Below are positions 31,919-40,716 of a DNA stretch of 64,000 nt, piece by piece. The DNA is from Coriobacteriaceae bacterium (GTDB lineage: Bacteria > Actinomycetota > Coriobacteriia > Coriobacteriales > UMGS124): assembly GCA_019421015.1 (NCBI GenBank), contig JAHZGC010000008.1, forward strand, positions 86,006-150,005, written 5' to 3'. The number at the start of each line of letters is the position of its first letter. The first letter of the stretch is position 1. Made by a program: the position numbers and the translations under genes. The notes beneath the pieces were generated by a model. The model was not told the origin of the DNA and ran no database searches. It saw only the letters and a program-made list of their open reading frames with translations.

Positions 31919-32317
31919 CTACGCCAGGCCCACGCGGGCAAGGTCCTCCTCGTCCATGCCGAAGTAGTGGCCGATCTCGTGGACGACCGTCTTCTTGATC
32001 TCTTCCACGACCTGCTCGCGCGACCCGAACGCCCGCTCGTGCGGGCCCTTGAAGATGGTGATGAAGTCGGGCAGGTCGGTTCCGAACTCTCCGTACCCCT
32101 CCCCGCGCTCGGTGAGCGGAATCCCGTCGTAGAGGCCGAGCAGCTCGCCGCTGGCCTGGTCTTCGGTGCCGTACTCGGCCATTTCTAGCTGGTCCTCGTC
32201 GGGTTCGTCCTCCATGGCGATGCCCACGTTGTCGAGGGCTTTGAGGAACCGCGGGGGCAGCCCCTCGAGGGCCTCGTCGATGGCAGCTTCAAACTCGTCG
32301 TCGGTCATCTGGTACAT
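31919..32317 (-). CDS. Small zinc metallopeptidase-family protein (132 aa)
   Basis: The C-terminal HEIGHYFGMDEEDL is the HExxHxxGxxD signature of the minimal zincin family PF06262, whose members are about 115-135 aa. Acidic N-terminal half, no signal peptide, so cytoplasmic. The ATG has GGAGG upstream. It is divergent from the marR gene. Physiological substrate unknown. Confidence 0.87.
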   Translation of the reverse strand: MYQMTDDEFEAAIDEALEGLPPRFLKALDNVGIAMEDEPDEDQLEMAEYGTEDQASGELLGLYDGIPLTERGEGYGEFGTDLPDFITIFKGPHERAFGSREQVVEEIKKTVVHEIGHYFGMDEEDLARVGLA

Positions 32318-32397
32318 GGTTCCTCCGGTTCGTCGCCCGATCGGTTGCTGAGGTTTTCATCCTACCCCATCCCGCATGAGGAGATTGTCTGAAGTGA

Positions 32398-32417
32398 GTA
32401 CGAAATCGTACTATAGT
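32398..32417 (+). promoter_or_regulatory. Palindrome overlapping the marR promoter
   Basis: The dyad GTACGA-AA-TCGTAC (32398-32411) directly abuts a -10-like TATAGT (32412-32417), 59 bp before the marR start codon. MarR proteins commonly repress their own operon by binding such dyads near the -10. Confidence 0.55.
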
Positions 32418-32475
32418 GTCTATACTACCGTCTCTCGATTTTGAGGACCGCTCTATAACTACTGCGAGGTGACCG

Positions 32476-32988
32476 ATGAGCGAGCAGGGCAAGGCCATGG
32501 TTGCCGCCCTCGTAGAAAACGAGGGGCTGCGCCGCTGGAACGAACTGTGGAAGCGCTACAACCACATTTACTACGCCTACGCGGCGCGCTGCGGTATATC
32601 CCAGAGCACGCTCGACGTCCTGTATGCCATGGCGGTGCTGGGGGAGGGTTGCACCCAGCGGCAGATCTGCGGGGAAACCGGCATTCCCAAGACCACGGTG
32701 AACAGCAGCGTCAAGAAGCTTGTCGAGCAGGGCTGCCTGAGCTGCTCCCCAAGGGCCGGGCGCGATGTTTGCCTCCATCTTATCGAGCAGGGGCGTGCTC
32801 TTTTTGAGCGCGTGGTCTTTCCGCTGGTGCAGCAGGAGGCCCGGGCGTTTGCGGCGTTCGACCCGGGGTCTTCCCGTCGGGCCCTGGGTTTTGCGGAGGC
32901 TTACACCGACGAGCTGGAGCGCCTGCTGGGACTACCCGGCAACGACGCGTCCGGGCCGTTGGCTGTTGATGGGTACGGACAGAGGTAA
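32476..32988 (+). CDS. MarR-family transcriptional regulator (170 aa)
   Basis: A winged helix-turn-helix of the MarR type: TLDVLYAMAVLGEGCTQRQI, recognition helix in PKTTVNSSVKKLVEQG, wing RAGRDVCLHL, flanked by dimerisation helices. It begins with ATG after GAGGTGA and is followed after 17 bp by a MATE efflux gene, forming a typical regulator-pump operon. The palindrome at 32398 is a likely operator. Confidence 0.9.
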   Translation: MSEQGKAMVAALVENEGLRRWNELWKRYNHIYYAYAARCGISQSTLDVLYAMAVLGEGCTQRQICGETGIPKTTVNSSVKKLVEQGCLSCSPRAGRDVCLHLIEQGRALFERVVFPLVQQEARAFAAFDPGSSRRALGFAEAYTDELERLLGLPGNDASGPLAVDGYGQR

Positions 32989-33005
32989 ACAGAAAGGCCA
33001 GGTCC

Positions 33006-34346
33006 ATGGCGCACAAGCAAGCGATTCAGATTTCTGACCATTTCACGTTGGGGCGCCTGCTGCGCTTCACGTTGCCCTCCATCCTGATGATGATCTTTAC
33101 GAGCAGCTACACCATCGTCGACGGCCTGTTCGTCTCGAACTTCTCGGGCAAGACGGCCTTTGCGGCCCTCAACCTCGTGTTCCCGCTCATCAGCATCCTG
33201 GGCACCTTCGGGTTCATGATGGGCACGGGCGGCAGCGCCCTGGTGGCCAAGACCCTCGGTGAGGGAGACGCCCCCCAAGCCCGGCGCATCTTCTCGATGC
33301 TCGTGCGCACCACGGTGGAGATGGGCGTGGCCCTCATGGCCCTGGGTGCGCTGCTGGTGATCCCGGTATGCCGGATGCTCGGTGCCGAGGGCGAGCTGCT
33401 GAGCCTGGCCTGCCTCTACGGGTTCGTATGCCTGGTGGGCATCGTGCCCTTCATGCTCCAGAACGTCTTTCAGAGCTTCTTCGTCACGGCCGGCAAACCC
33501 CAGCTCGGCTTGGCGGTGATTGTCGCCGCCGGCCTAACCAACATCGTGCTGGACGCCCTGTTCATCGTAGTCTGCGGCTGGGGGCTTGCGGGCGCTGCCG
33601 CGGCCACGGTTCTGGGGCAGTTCGTGGGAGGCGTCGTCCCCCTGGTGTACTTTGTGCGTAAGAACCCCACCGACCTGCGCTTGTCCTGGGTGCGCCATGA
33701 CCGGCGCATCATCCTCAAGGCGTGCGTCAACGGCTCGAGCGAGCTTATGACCAACCTTGCGGCGAGCCTCGTGGGCATGCTGTACAACTGGCAGCTCATG
33801 CGCATGATAGGCGAGAACGGCGTGGCTGCCTACGGCGTCATCATGTACGTGAACTTTGTCTTTGCCGCCGTGTTCATCGGCTATGCCATTGGCATGGCAC
33901 CGCTGGTGAGCTACAACTACGGCGCGCGCAACCGCGCCGAGCTCCACGGGCTTCTCTGCAAGAGCCTTGGCTTTATTGCGGTGGCCGGCGTTGCGCTGAC
34001 CCTGATCGCCCAGGCATTTGCCGGTATGTGGGCCTACCTGTTCGTGGGTTACGACCCCCAGCTCTTCGATCTGACCGAATTCGCCCTGAGGCTCTACGCC
34101 CTCTCCTTTTTGCTGTGCGGCTTCAACATCTTTGGCTCGGCGTTCTTCACGGCGCTTAACAACGGTGTGGTCTCGGCGGTCATCGCCTTTATGCGCACGC
34201 TTGTCTTTGAGTGCGGGTGCGTGCTTTTGATCCCCCTCGTCTTTGGCGTGAACGGCATCTGGCTCTCGATCGTTGTGGCCGAGTTCGGCGCGCTGCTGGT
34301 GACGACCGGGTTCCTGGTCGGCCTGCGCAAGGAGTACGGGTATTAA
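33006..34346 (+). CDS. MATE-family multidrug efflux transporter (446 aa)
   Basis: Twelve hydrophobic segments in two MatE repeats. The first opens TLPSILMMIFTSSYTIVDGLFVSNFSG and the second begins near residue 235 with VNGSSELMTNLAASLVGMLYN. The length of 446 aa is normal for the family. These antiporters expel cationic drugs or other small molecules using Na+ or H+ gradients. Second gene of the marR operon. Its stop codon is immediately followed by repeat R5. Confidence 0.92.
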   Translation: MAHKQAIQISDHFTLGRLLRFTLPSILMMIFTSSYTIVDGLFVSNFSGKTAFAALNLVFPLISILGTFGFMMGTGGSALVAKTLGEGDAPQARRIFSMLVRTTVEMGVALMALGALLVIPVCRMLGAEGELLSLACLYGFVCLVGIVPFMLQNVFQSFFVTAGKPQLGLAVIVAAGLTNIVLDALFIVVCGWGLAGAAAATVLGQFVGGVVPLVYFVRKNPTDLRLSWVRHDRRIILKACVNGSSELMTNLAASLVGMLYNWQLMRMIGENGVAAYGVIMYVNFVFAAVFIGYAIGMAPLVSYNYGARNRAELHGLLCKSLGFIAVAGVALTLIAQAFAGMWAYLFVGYDPQLFDLTEFALRLYALSFLLCGFNIFGSAFFTALNNGVVSAVIAFMRTLVFECGCVLLIPLVFGVNGIWLSIVVAEFGALLVTTGFLVGLRKEYGY

Positions 34347-34450
34347 AGCGAAACACAAAATTGCTGCCACAAGGCGCGCGAGGGCGCGGTGTGCTGGAGC
34401 ACATAAGCCCCAGTGGAACGCGGTGGCAGCAATTTTGAGGATTGCTATAG
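34347..34450 (+). repeat. Palindromic repeat, copy R5 (arm class B)
   Basis: Begins right after the MATE stop codon. The arms AAAATTGCTGCCAC and GTGGCAGCAATTTT are perfect inverses and identical to those of R3. The core lies in the plus orientation, while the inner stem (GCGCGAGGGC against GCCCCAGTGG) has decayed. It fills the whole gap between convergent genes and may serve as a terminator. Confidence 0.88.
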
Positions 34451-34455
34451 AGCGC

Positions 34456-35823
34456 CTACGACGACGGGACTCCCTCGCCGGCTATCTCGTAGCCGATCTC
34501 GTCGATGAGCTTTTGCTCCTCCGACTCATGGGCGTCTCCCGAATGCCCGGCGGTCGACTGCCCCTCCTGCTGGGCGGTCTTGTCGGCCCCGGGCTTGAGG
34601 TCTGCCCTCGGGTCGCGCAGGCGGGTGGCGGACTCGACGTTCATGGTCATGGTCTGGAAGCGGTTGGCCATGTAGGCGTCGTCAAAATGCTTGGCGTAGA
34701 ACTGCTGGACGGGCGTCTCGGGCTTCTCGCCGCTCTCGCGCTCGTACCAGCAGTTGAGCGACTGTAGGGTCATCACGCCGTCAACGATCATGAGGGCGGT
34801 GGCCACTGCGGTTACCGAGTAGCGCCAGTTCCAGGGAATCTTGTAGATGAGCTTAAAGATGAGGGGCAGCAGCAGCTTGATCCACACGACGCCGAGGATG
34901 CCCCAGCACAGCATGAAGAAGCCGTTGGTGCGGCCGCCTATGGAGAGGAACGAACCCGTGTAGTCCCAGGCCGTCACGCCAAAGGCGAACTGCATGAACC
35001 AGCTCGTGAAGTATTCGAACGCCCCGCCGATGAGCGCGCTGCACAAAAAGATAAGCAGGGGGTTCTTCTCGCGGATGCCGTTCAGCGCAAGGGTCATGAG
35101 CACGGCCCCAAAGCCGTAGATGGGGGAGAAGGGGCCGAACAGCAACCCGGCGCGGTCCTCCCAGCCGTGGTATACGACCACGTGGAAGATGTCCTCGATG
35201 ATGAGGCCGAGAACCGAGCAGACCACAAACGTCCAGAAGATGTTGAAGTAGTTCAGCTTGTACGGGGCCTTGCCGCCCGTCTTGGCCAGCCAGGCGAGGC
35301 GCTCCTGCTCCGCGTCGCGCTCGTCCATCTTGCGTAGCGTGCGGCGCAGGCGGCGTTCCTCGATGAGCGACGGGTCGAGGTACACCTGCAGGGCTATGAG
35401 CACGAGGATCTCGACCACGACGCCGATGTTCTCCGGTGCCGGGCCCGAGAGCATGAGGCCGAGCAGGAGCGAGACGACGAGCAGGATCATGAGGGAGCGG
35501 GCTATCGCCGCGCTGTGTTTGCGGTTGTTCTTGAGCAGCCGCACGCCGAGCTTCATGCTCAAAACGGCCACGGCCACGTCGATGGCGGCGTAGACGATGA
35601 GCATGACGAGGGAGTGGACGGGGTTCTCTCCCTCGGGCAGCCCGTAGGCGAGCAGGCCGGTGATGAGCAGCGCCCAGAGGACCGCCGTGGAGGCGCCGGC
35701 GACGATGCACCAGATGCCGAACGCCTTGACCAGCCAGGGAATCTTCTCGAGCTTGTCAAGCGAGCTGTCGTGGAGCTCGGCGATGGGGTCGGGGGGTTCG
35801 CTGAGGTCGGTGTGCTTCTTCAT
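34456..35823 (-). CDS. Multi-pass membrane protein of the putative ABC-transporter type IV family (CmpB-like, 455 aa)
   Basis: The N-terminal region has four hydrophobic segments and a charged loop. The second half (about residues 205-370) has the PF06541 pattern: NYFNIFWTFVVCSVLGLIIED, then GLLFGPFSPIYGFGAVLMTL, then GGAFEYFTSWFMQFAFGVTAWDYTG. The C-terminal 80 residues are soluble and acidic. The family's transport role is assigned only by similarity. I chose the ATG at 35823; a GTG at 35850 is possible because neither ribosome site is strong. Confidence 0.8.
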   Translation of the reverse strand: MKKHTDLSEPPDPIAELHDSSLDKLEKIPWLVKAFGIWCIVAGASTAVLWALLITGLLAYGLPEGENPVHSLVMLIVYAAIDVAVAVLSMKLGVRLLKNNRKHSAAIARSLMILLVVSLLLGLMLSGPAPENIGVVVEILVLIALQVYLDPSLIEERRLRRTLRKMDERDAEQERLAWLAKTGGKAPYKLNYFNIFWTFVVCSVLGLIIEDIFHVVVYHGWEDRAGLLFGPFSPIYGFGAVLMTLALNGIREKNPLLIFLCSALIGGAFEYFTSWFMQFAFGVTAWDYTGSFLSIGGRTNGFFMLCWGILGVVWIKLLLPLIFKLIYKIPWNWRYSVTAVATALMIVDGVMTLQSLNCWYERESGEKPETPVQQFYAKHFDDAYMANRFQTMTMNVESATRLRDPRADLKPGADKTAQQEGQSTAGHSGDAHESEEQKLIDEIGYEIAGEGVPSS

Positions 35824-35910
35824 GGCCCGGCTCTTTCTTGGGTACGGCACCTACAAAACGGCGGCGGGACAACGCGTCGCTACAGACCGTGTGCCCCGCC
35901 GCCGAAAATC

Positions 35911-36015
35911 TATAGCAATCCTCAAAATTACTGCCACCACGTTCCGCTCGGACCTATGTGCTCCCGCACACCGCGCCTTCGCGCGCCTTGTGGCAGCAAG
36001 TTTGTGCTTCGCTCT
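35911..36015 (-). repeat. Palindromic repeat, copy R6 (arm class B)
   Basis: The left end TATAGCAATCCTCAAAATTA and right end GGCAGCAAGTTTGTGCTTCG are B-type arms with several mismatches. The core is recognisable in the minus orientation. A somewhat decayed copy between two minus-strand genes. Confidence 0.82.
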
Positions 36016-36067
36016 TTAGTACGGTAAAAGCTTACGTGGGATGAGACGGGGGAATCAACGCGAGGGA

Positions 36068-36274
36068 CTAATCGTCGTCATCGTCGTCATCGTCGTCGTC
36101 CCAGTCGTCGTCATCGTCTTCCCAGTCGTCCTCGCGCTCCTCTTCGTGGTTGTAGAACATCTTGTGGGTGCGCCTCTCGGCGATGAACGCGATGATGATG
36201 AAGAGCAGCATGCCGCCGAAGACGAGAATAGCGACGCCTGTGGGCGAACCAAATAGCCAGTCGATGAAGTCCAT
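36068..36274 (-). CDS. Small membrane protein with poly-aspartate tail (68 aa)
   Basis: One membrane helix (about residues 13-34, GVAILVFGGMLLFIIIAFIA) is followed by a basic ERRTHK stop-transfer and a 30-residue tail made almost only of Asp and Glu with two Trp (DDWEDDDDDWDD, then nine Asp). The start at 36274 has GGAGG upstream and excludes a longer frame to 36313. The tail is encoded by GAC/GAT triplet repeats, so its length could vary. I know no family for it. The acidic tail could bind cations or a basic partner. Confidence 0.65.
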   Translation of the reverse strand: MDFIDWLFGSPTGVAILVFGGMLLFIIIAFIAERRTHKMFYNHEEEREDDWEDDDDDWDDDDDDDDDD

Positions 36275-36435
36275 GATGCCTCCGGTCGGATGTTTTGATG
36301 CGAAGGATAGCATAGCCGGTTACGGTTATACTTGCACCTGTCAAGATACCATGCCGTTTGGGCGCTATGTGCCGAAAATCGGGCCAGCGCTTCTCGGCAC
36401 GTAAGTTTGTCTCTATTCGTTCTTTGGAGGAACCC

Positions 36436-37725
36436 ATGCACGATATCCGCTTGCTCCGCGACCACCCCGAGATCCTCGACGCCGCCATGGCCCGGCGCAA
36501 CGGTTCGTGGGACAAGGAGCGCTTCCTCGACCTCGATCAGAAGCGCCGCGCCGCCATCGCGGAGGTCGAGCAGCTGCAGGCCCAGCGCAACGCCGCCTCC
36601 AAGGAGATCGGCGCCCTCATGAAGGCCGGCAAGGGTGACGAGGCGGAGGAGGCCAAGGCTGGCGTGCGCGCCCTCAACGAGCGCATCGCCGTGCTCGACG
36701 CCGAGCGCGACGAGTACGACGCCGCCATGACCGAGCTTCTGAGCCACATTCCCAACATCCCGGCCGACTGCGTGCCCGAAGGCAAGGACGACTCGGAGAA
36801 CGTCGAGGTCAAGAAGTGGGGCACCCCCCGCGACTTCGCGGCGGAGGGCTTTGAGCCCAAGGCCCACTGGGATCTGGGCACCGACCTGGGTATCCTTGAC
36901 TTCGACCGCGGCGTGAAGCTGGCCGAGGCCCGCTTTACCCTGCTGGCCGGCATGGGTGCCACCCTGGAGCGCGCGCTTATCAACTTCTTCATCGACACCC
37001 ACCGTGCCCGCGGGTTCAAGGAGTTCTGGCCGCCGGTCATCACCAACGCCGCCACGCTCTACGGCACCGGCCAGCTGCCCAAGTTCGAAGAGGACCTCTT
37101 CCACGTGGAGCCCGACCTCTACCTGATCCCCACCGCCGAGGTCGTGCTCACCAACATCCACCGCGACGAGACCATCGACGGCTCCAAGCTGCCGCTGTGG
37201 TACACCGCCTTCACGCCCTGCTTCCGCGAGGAGGCGGGCTCGGCTGGCCGTGACACCCGCGGCATCATCCGTCAGCACGAGTTCGACAAGGTCGAGATGG
37301 TCAAGTTCGCCACGCCCGAGGACTCCGACAACCAGCTGGCCTCCATGGTCGAGGAGGCCGAGTACCTGCTGCAGCAGCTGGGCCTGCCCTACCACATCGT
37401 GAACCTGTGCGGCGGCGACCTGGGCTTCAGTGCCCGCCAGACCTTCGACATCGAGGTGTGGCTGCCCAGCTACAACGCCTACAAGGAGATCTCGAGCTGC
37501 TCCAACTGCGGTGACTTCCAGGCCCGCCGCGCCAACATCCGCTACAGCGACCCGTCGAGCTTCAAGGGCACGCGCCTGGTGCACACGCTCAACGGCAGCG
37601 GCCTGCCCTGCGGCCGCACCATGGCGGCCATCCTCGAGAACTACCAGAACCCCGACGGCACCGTGACGGTGCCCGAGGTGCTCCGGCCGTACCTGGGCTG
37701 CGACCTCATCGTCCCCGAAGCCTAG
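36436..37725 (+). CDS. serS: Seryl-tRNA synthetase (429 aa)
   Basis: The N-terminal long helical arm (about residues 30-105) and the class II catalytic core are complete: motif 2 around FREEAGSAGRDTRGIIRQHEFDKVE, motif 3 NGSGLPCGRTMAAILENYQN. It charges tRNA-Ser with serine. The ATG at 36436 has TTGGAGG upstream. The gene ends GAAGCCTAG, and its stop codon is the left boundary of repeat R7. No T-box is visible in the short leader. Confidence 0.96.
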   Translation: MHDIRLLRDHPEILDAAMARRNGSWDKERFLDLDQKRRAAIAEVEQLQAQRNAASKEIGALMKAGKGDEAEEAKAGVRALNERIAVLDAERDEYDAAMTELLSHIPNIPADCVPEGKDDSENVEVKKWGTPRDFAAEGFEPKAHWDLGTDLGILDFDRGVKLAEARFTLLAGMGATLERALINFFIDTHRARGFKEFWPPVITNAATLYGTGQLPKFEEDLFHVEPDLYLIPTAEVVLTNIHRDETIDGSKLPLWYTAFTPCFREEAGSAGRDTRGIIRQHEFDKVEMVKFATPEDSDNQLASMVEEAEYLLQQLGLPYHIVNLCGGDLGFSARQTFDIEVWLPSYNAYKEISSCSNCGDFQARRANIRYSDPSSFKGTRLVHTLNGSGLPCGRTMAAILENYQNPDGTVTVPEVLRPYLGCDLIVPEA

Positions 37726-37829
37726 AGCATCTTGAAAAAGTTCCTGCACAAGGCGCGGCAGGGCGCGGTGTGCTGAGGCACATAAGCCCTGCCGCAACGC
37801 AGTGCAGGACTTTATTCAAAATGCTCTAG
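37722..37829 (+). repeat. Palindromic repeat, copy R7 (arm class A)
   Basis: Begins with CTAGAGC, whose TAG is the serS stop, and ends with GCTCTAG. The outer stem includes CCTGCAC/GTGCAGG; the inner stem GCGGCAGGGC/GCCCTGCCGC is perfect; the terminal loop is TGTGC-TGAG-GCACA. Best-preserved complete fold of class A, located between convergent genes. Confidence 0.9.
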
Positions 37830-37858
37830 AGCATCTTGAATATATTCATTTTGCTATA
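37827..37858 (+). repeat. Miniature derivative of the palindromic repeat
   Basis: Immediately after R7, TAGAGCATCTTGAATA faces TATTCATTTTGCTATA: the two outer arms of class A with the whole core missing (12 of 16 pairs). It shares the CTAG junction with R7. Confidence 0.6.
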
Positions 37859-37886
37859 AGGGGCAGCTAGGGAGCTCCCCGCCGCG

Positions 37887-38603
37887 CTAGCCCTGCTCGG
37901 TGGGGAGCTCGTCTATGTCTTCTTGGATGCGCTGCATGGCGCGGTCGAGTCGGGCGATCTGGCGGGCGCATGACTCCAGGCGGCTGCGTATGTCCTCCAC
38001 CAAGGGGTCGCTGTCTTTGAGGACCGCGCGGTTCTTGTACCGGAGCTGGTGCTCCAGGCTTGCCCAGAAGTCCATGGCGATGGTGCGCACCTGCACCTCC
38101 ACGGGAACCTCGCGCTGCAGGCCGTCCAAGGGCAGGCTCAGCGCCACCACAAGGTGGAGGCTGCGGTAGCCGGACTCCTTGGGGCTCGCCACATAGTCCT
38201 TGCGGGCGACAAGGGTCACGTCGTCTTGGGAGAGCAGGAACTCCGCCACGACGTCGATGTCGTTGAGGTAGGGGCACACCACCCGCACCCCCGCCACGTC
38301 GCGCACGTTGAGCCGGATGCTCTCTTCGGTGACGGGCAGCCCCTTGCGCCGCAGCTTTTCCATGATGCCCGTAGGGGTCTTGAGGCGTGACGACACGCTG
38401 TGCACGGGGTTGTGCTGCATCCGCGCGCGGGCCTGCGCCCCAAGCGACTCGAAGCGCTCCGTGACGATGCGGATGGCCTCCCGATACTCCTGCATCAACT
38501 CCATATGCCTGCGCAGGTCGAGCGGTGCAAGCTCTGTGTCGGGTGACGCGGGGCCGTCGGGCCCACAGCCTTCGCAGGGGGTGTCGAAACGGTTCAGGTC
38601 CAT
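37887..38603 (-). CDS. Small alarmone synthetase, RelA/SpoT-domain GTP pyrophosphokinase (238 aa)
   Basis: A single RelA/SpoT synthetase domain (about residues 45-200) with the substrate motifs RLKTPTGIMEKLRRKG, DVAGVRVVCPYLNDI and ESGYRSLHLVV, then VEVQVRTIAMDFWASLEHQLRYK. There is no HD hydrolase, TGS or ACT domain, so it is a stand-alone SAS of the RelQ/YjbM type that makes (p)ppGpp. The ATG has GGGAGG upstream. It is 33 bp downstream of the coiled-coil cysteine peptidase gene and may be cotranscribed with it. Confidence 0.92.
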   Translation of the reverse strand: MDLNRFDTPCEGCGPDGPASPDTELAPLDLRRHMELMQEYREAIRIVTERFESLGAQARARMQHNPVHSVSSRLKTPTGIMEKLRRKGLPVTEESIRLNVRDVAGVRVVCPYLNDIDVVAEFLLSQDDVTLVARKDYVASPKESGYRSLHLVVALSLPLDGLQREVPVEVQVRTIAMDFWASLEHQLRYKNRAVLKDSDPLVEDIRSRLESCARQIARLDRAMQRIQEDIDELPTEQG

Positions 38604-38636
38604 GGTGCAAAATCCTCCCGGAGGGTGTGTGGGGGC

Positions 38637-39731
38637 CTATGCGAGCGCGATGCCGCCCAACCAGCCCCAGCGCGGCGTCACGGAGCCGTTGTAGGAACTG
38701 ATCCAGCTGTCCACGTCGATGGTGCGGATGTACCCGATGTTGTCCATAACCGTGCCTCCGCCGATGTAGATGCCTACGTGCCCGTAGATACGGCCGGCGG
38801 CGGTGCCGGGATGCGTGGAGACGGCGATGATCATGCCTGGCTGCAGGGCGCTCCGGTCGGAGGTGTAGCACCACGAGGCATACATGTCGCAGGCGTCACC
38901 GTAAAACGCCCCCACCCCGGCGTTGATCAGCACGTTGGTGACCCAGGCCGCACAGTATCCCGCACCGGGGGAGGGGGTTGAGTAGCAGGCGTTGACCACG
39001 GCGCTTGCCGAGGCCGAGCCGTAGATCGCCCCTCCCGCCGCAGCCGCCGCCTCGGCTTCGGCGGCGGCCTGCGCCTGTGCGAGCAGCTCCTGGTTGTACT
39101 GCTCGGTGAGGGCTTGGACCTCGGCGTCGAGGCTGTAGAGCAGGTCGTAGGTCTGGGCCTGGGAGAACTCGATTTGGCCCAGCTGCCATTCCTGCTGTTC
39201 GCGTAGGGTGTCAAGCTGGGTGTGCTGCTCTTCTAGCAGGGCCTTCTGCTCTTCGAGCTGACGTGCGACCTCGCGGGTGTGCTCTATGAGCTCGGTCACG
39301 GAGTCGCTGACCTTGGTGAGATAGTACATGTTGCGGAAGAGCTCTTCGTAATCCGCCGAGGCGAGAAGCACCTCGAGCTCGGAGGTTGCCCCGTTCTTGT
39401 AGGCAGTCCTGATATACTCTGCCAGTTGGCTTTGGCAGCTTTGCAGCTCAGCCTCGGTCGCCTCGATGAGCGTCTGGGTCGCCTCTATCTCCCCGCGCTT
39501 CGCCTCCATGGCGTCCAGGGTGGCCGCCAGCTCGAAGCTCAGCGCCTCGTGCTCGGCCGCCAGCTCGTCGATGCGCACCTGGACGGCGGCGTACTGCTCC
39601 TCGGCGGCTGCGAGGGCGGCTGCCGTGGCCTCCTCTGCACGGGCCTCGCGGATGCCCAGCAGGGGGGCGATGGCGAACAGGGGGATGCAGCAGAGCAGAC
39701 GGCAAGCCTCGCGGCGGGTGATGGCGTTCAT
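38637..39731 (-). CDS. Secreted coiled-coil protein with NlpC/P60-CHAP-type cysteine peptidase domain (364 aa)
   Basis: A signal peptide (RREACRLLCCIPLFAIAPLLG, cleavage near AEEA) precedes a long coiled coil (about residues 30-225) like that of PcsB. A short Ala-rich linker leads to a C-terminal peptidase-like domain with Cys in GYCAAWV, His in GHVGIYIGGG and Asn in VMDN. The start at 39731 has GAGG upstream and the frame open to 39794 is unsupported. Likely a cell-wall hydrolase or its activator, the second of this plan in the window. Confidence 0.83.
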   Translation of the reverse strand: MNAITRREACRLLCCIPLFAIAPLLGIREARAEEATAAALAAAEEQYAAVQVRIDELAAEHEALSFELAATLDAMEAKRGEIEATQTLIEATEAELQSCQSQLAEYIRTAYKNGATSELEVLLASADYEELFRNMYYLTKVSDSVTELIEHTREVARQLEEQKALLEEQHTQLDTLREQQEWQLGQIEFSQAQTYDLLYSLDAEVQALTEQYNQELLAQAQAAAEAEAAAAAGGAIYGSASASAVVNACYSTPSPGAGYCAAWVTNVLINAGVGAFYGDACDMYASWCYTSDRSALQPGMIIAVSTHPGTAAGRIYGHVGIYIGGGTVMDNIGYIRTIDVDSWISSYNGSVTPRWGWLGGIALA

Positions 39732-39927
39732 GGGCAACCTCGGGACGTGTGAGATCGGTCGGTGGTACCGCAATCGTAAAGAGCCGACTATCATATCAGC
39801 CCCGTGTCGAGAAGACGTGTGGGGTTTGCGGCCGGTCCTATGGGGACAGCCGCGTACCCGTGTCCGCCCTGCCCGTCCGCGCTTCTACGCCCCCGTATGT
39901 CCCACCCTCTTCAAAGGAGCCCACCTT

Positions 39928-40581
39928 ATGATCGACGGCGTCATCTTCGATATGGACGGCCTTATGTTCGACAGCGAACGCGTCTGGGGCACGCTGTGGG
40001 AGCCCGCGTTCTCCCGCTTTGGCCTTGCGGTGCCCAAGGGCCTGCCCGACGCCATGCGCGGCATCACCGGCGACGCGGCCTTGGCGACCATCAGGGCCCA
40101 TGCCGGCGACGGTGTGGACGCCTCGGCGATCTTCGAAGCTTTTTACGAGATCGCCGAGGAGCGCTTCTCCCAAGGGGCCGAGAAGAAGCCGGGCCTCGAC
40201 GAGTTGCTGGCCTATCTGGCCCAAGCGGGTCTCCCTCTGGCCGTGGCCTCCTCGAGCCCGCAGGCCATCGTGCGCGCCAACCTGGAGCGCGCCGGCGTGC
40301 GGCCCTACTTTGCCGAGGTGGTCCACGGCCGCGAAGTGGCCCATTCCAAGCCGGCGCCCGACATCTTTCTCGAGGCGGCCCGCCGCCTGGGTACCAAGCC
40401 TGCGCACACCCTTGTGCTCGAAGACAGCCCCGCGGGCGTTCGGGCCGGGGCGGCCGGCGGTTTCAAAACCGTCATGGTGCCCGACACCCTGCCCCCCACC
40501 GACGAGCTGCGCGCCCTGGCGACCTGCGTCTGCCGCGACCTTAACGAGGTGCGCGAGCTGTTGGAGAAGGGCGCGCTGTAG
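39928..40581 (+). CDS. HAD-family phosphatase, beta-phosphoglucomutase-like (217 aa)
   Basis: HAD motif I is DMDGLMFDSE (nucleophile Asp8), motif II SSSP, motif III Lys in HSKPAPDIF and motif IV LEDSPAGVRAG, with a small alpha-helical cap after motif I (subfamily I-3). The substrate is probably a small phosphorylated sugar. The ATG at 39928 has AAAGGAG upstream; the earlier frame start at 39466 overlaps the peptidase gene on the other strand and is not real. Confidence 0.9.
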   Translation: MIDGVIFDMDGLMFDSERVWGTLWEPAFSRFGLAVPKGLPDAMRGITGDAALATIRAHAGDGVDASAIFEAFYEIAEERFSQGAEKKPGLDELLAYLAQAGLPLAVASSSPQAIVRANLERAGVRPYFAEVVHGREVAHSKPAPDIFLEAARRLGTKPAHTLVLEDSPAGVRAGAAGGFKTVMVPDTLPPTDELRALATCVCRDLNEVRELLEKGAL

Positions 40582-40643
40582 AGGCTTGCCACGGGTGCCC
40601 CGGCCCCCGGCCGGACGTACCAGGACAGGACGCGCAGGAGTGC

Positions 40644-40677
40644 AAAAAGAAGCCCCCGGAAACGTCCGAGGGCTTCT
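40644..40677 (-). terminator. Rho-independent terminator after the flavoprotein gene
   Basis: On the minus strand a stem AGAAGCCCTCGGA with TCCGGGGGCTTCT and a short loop is followed by TTTTT (plus-strand A-run at 40644-40648), about 40 bp after the flavoprotein stop codon. Confidence 0.82.
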
Positions 40678-40716
40678 CCGCTGTGCTCTGGGGGTGCCGG
40701 GCGTTGCCGCTGGCGC

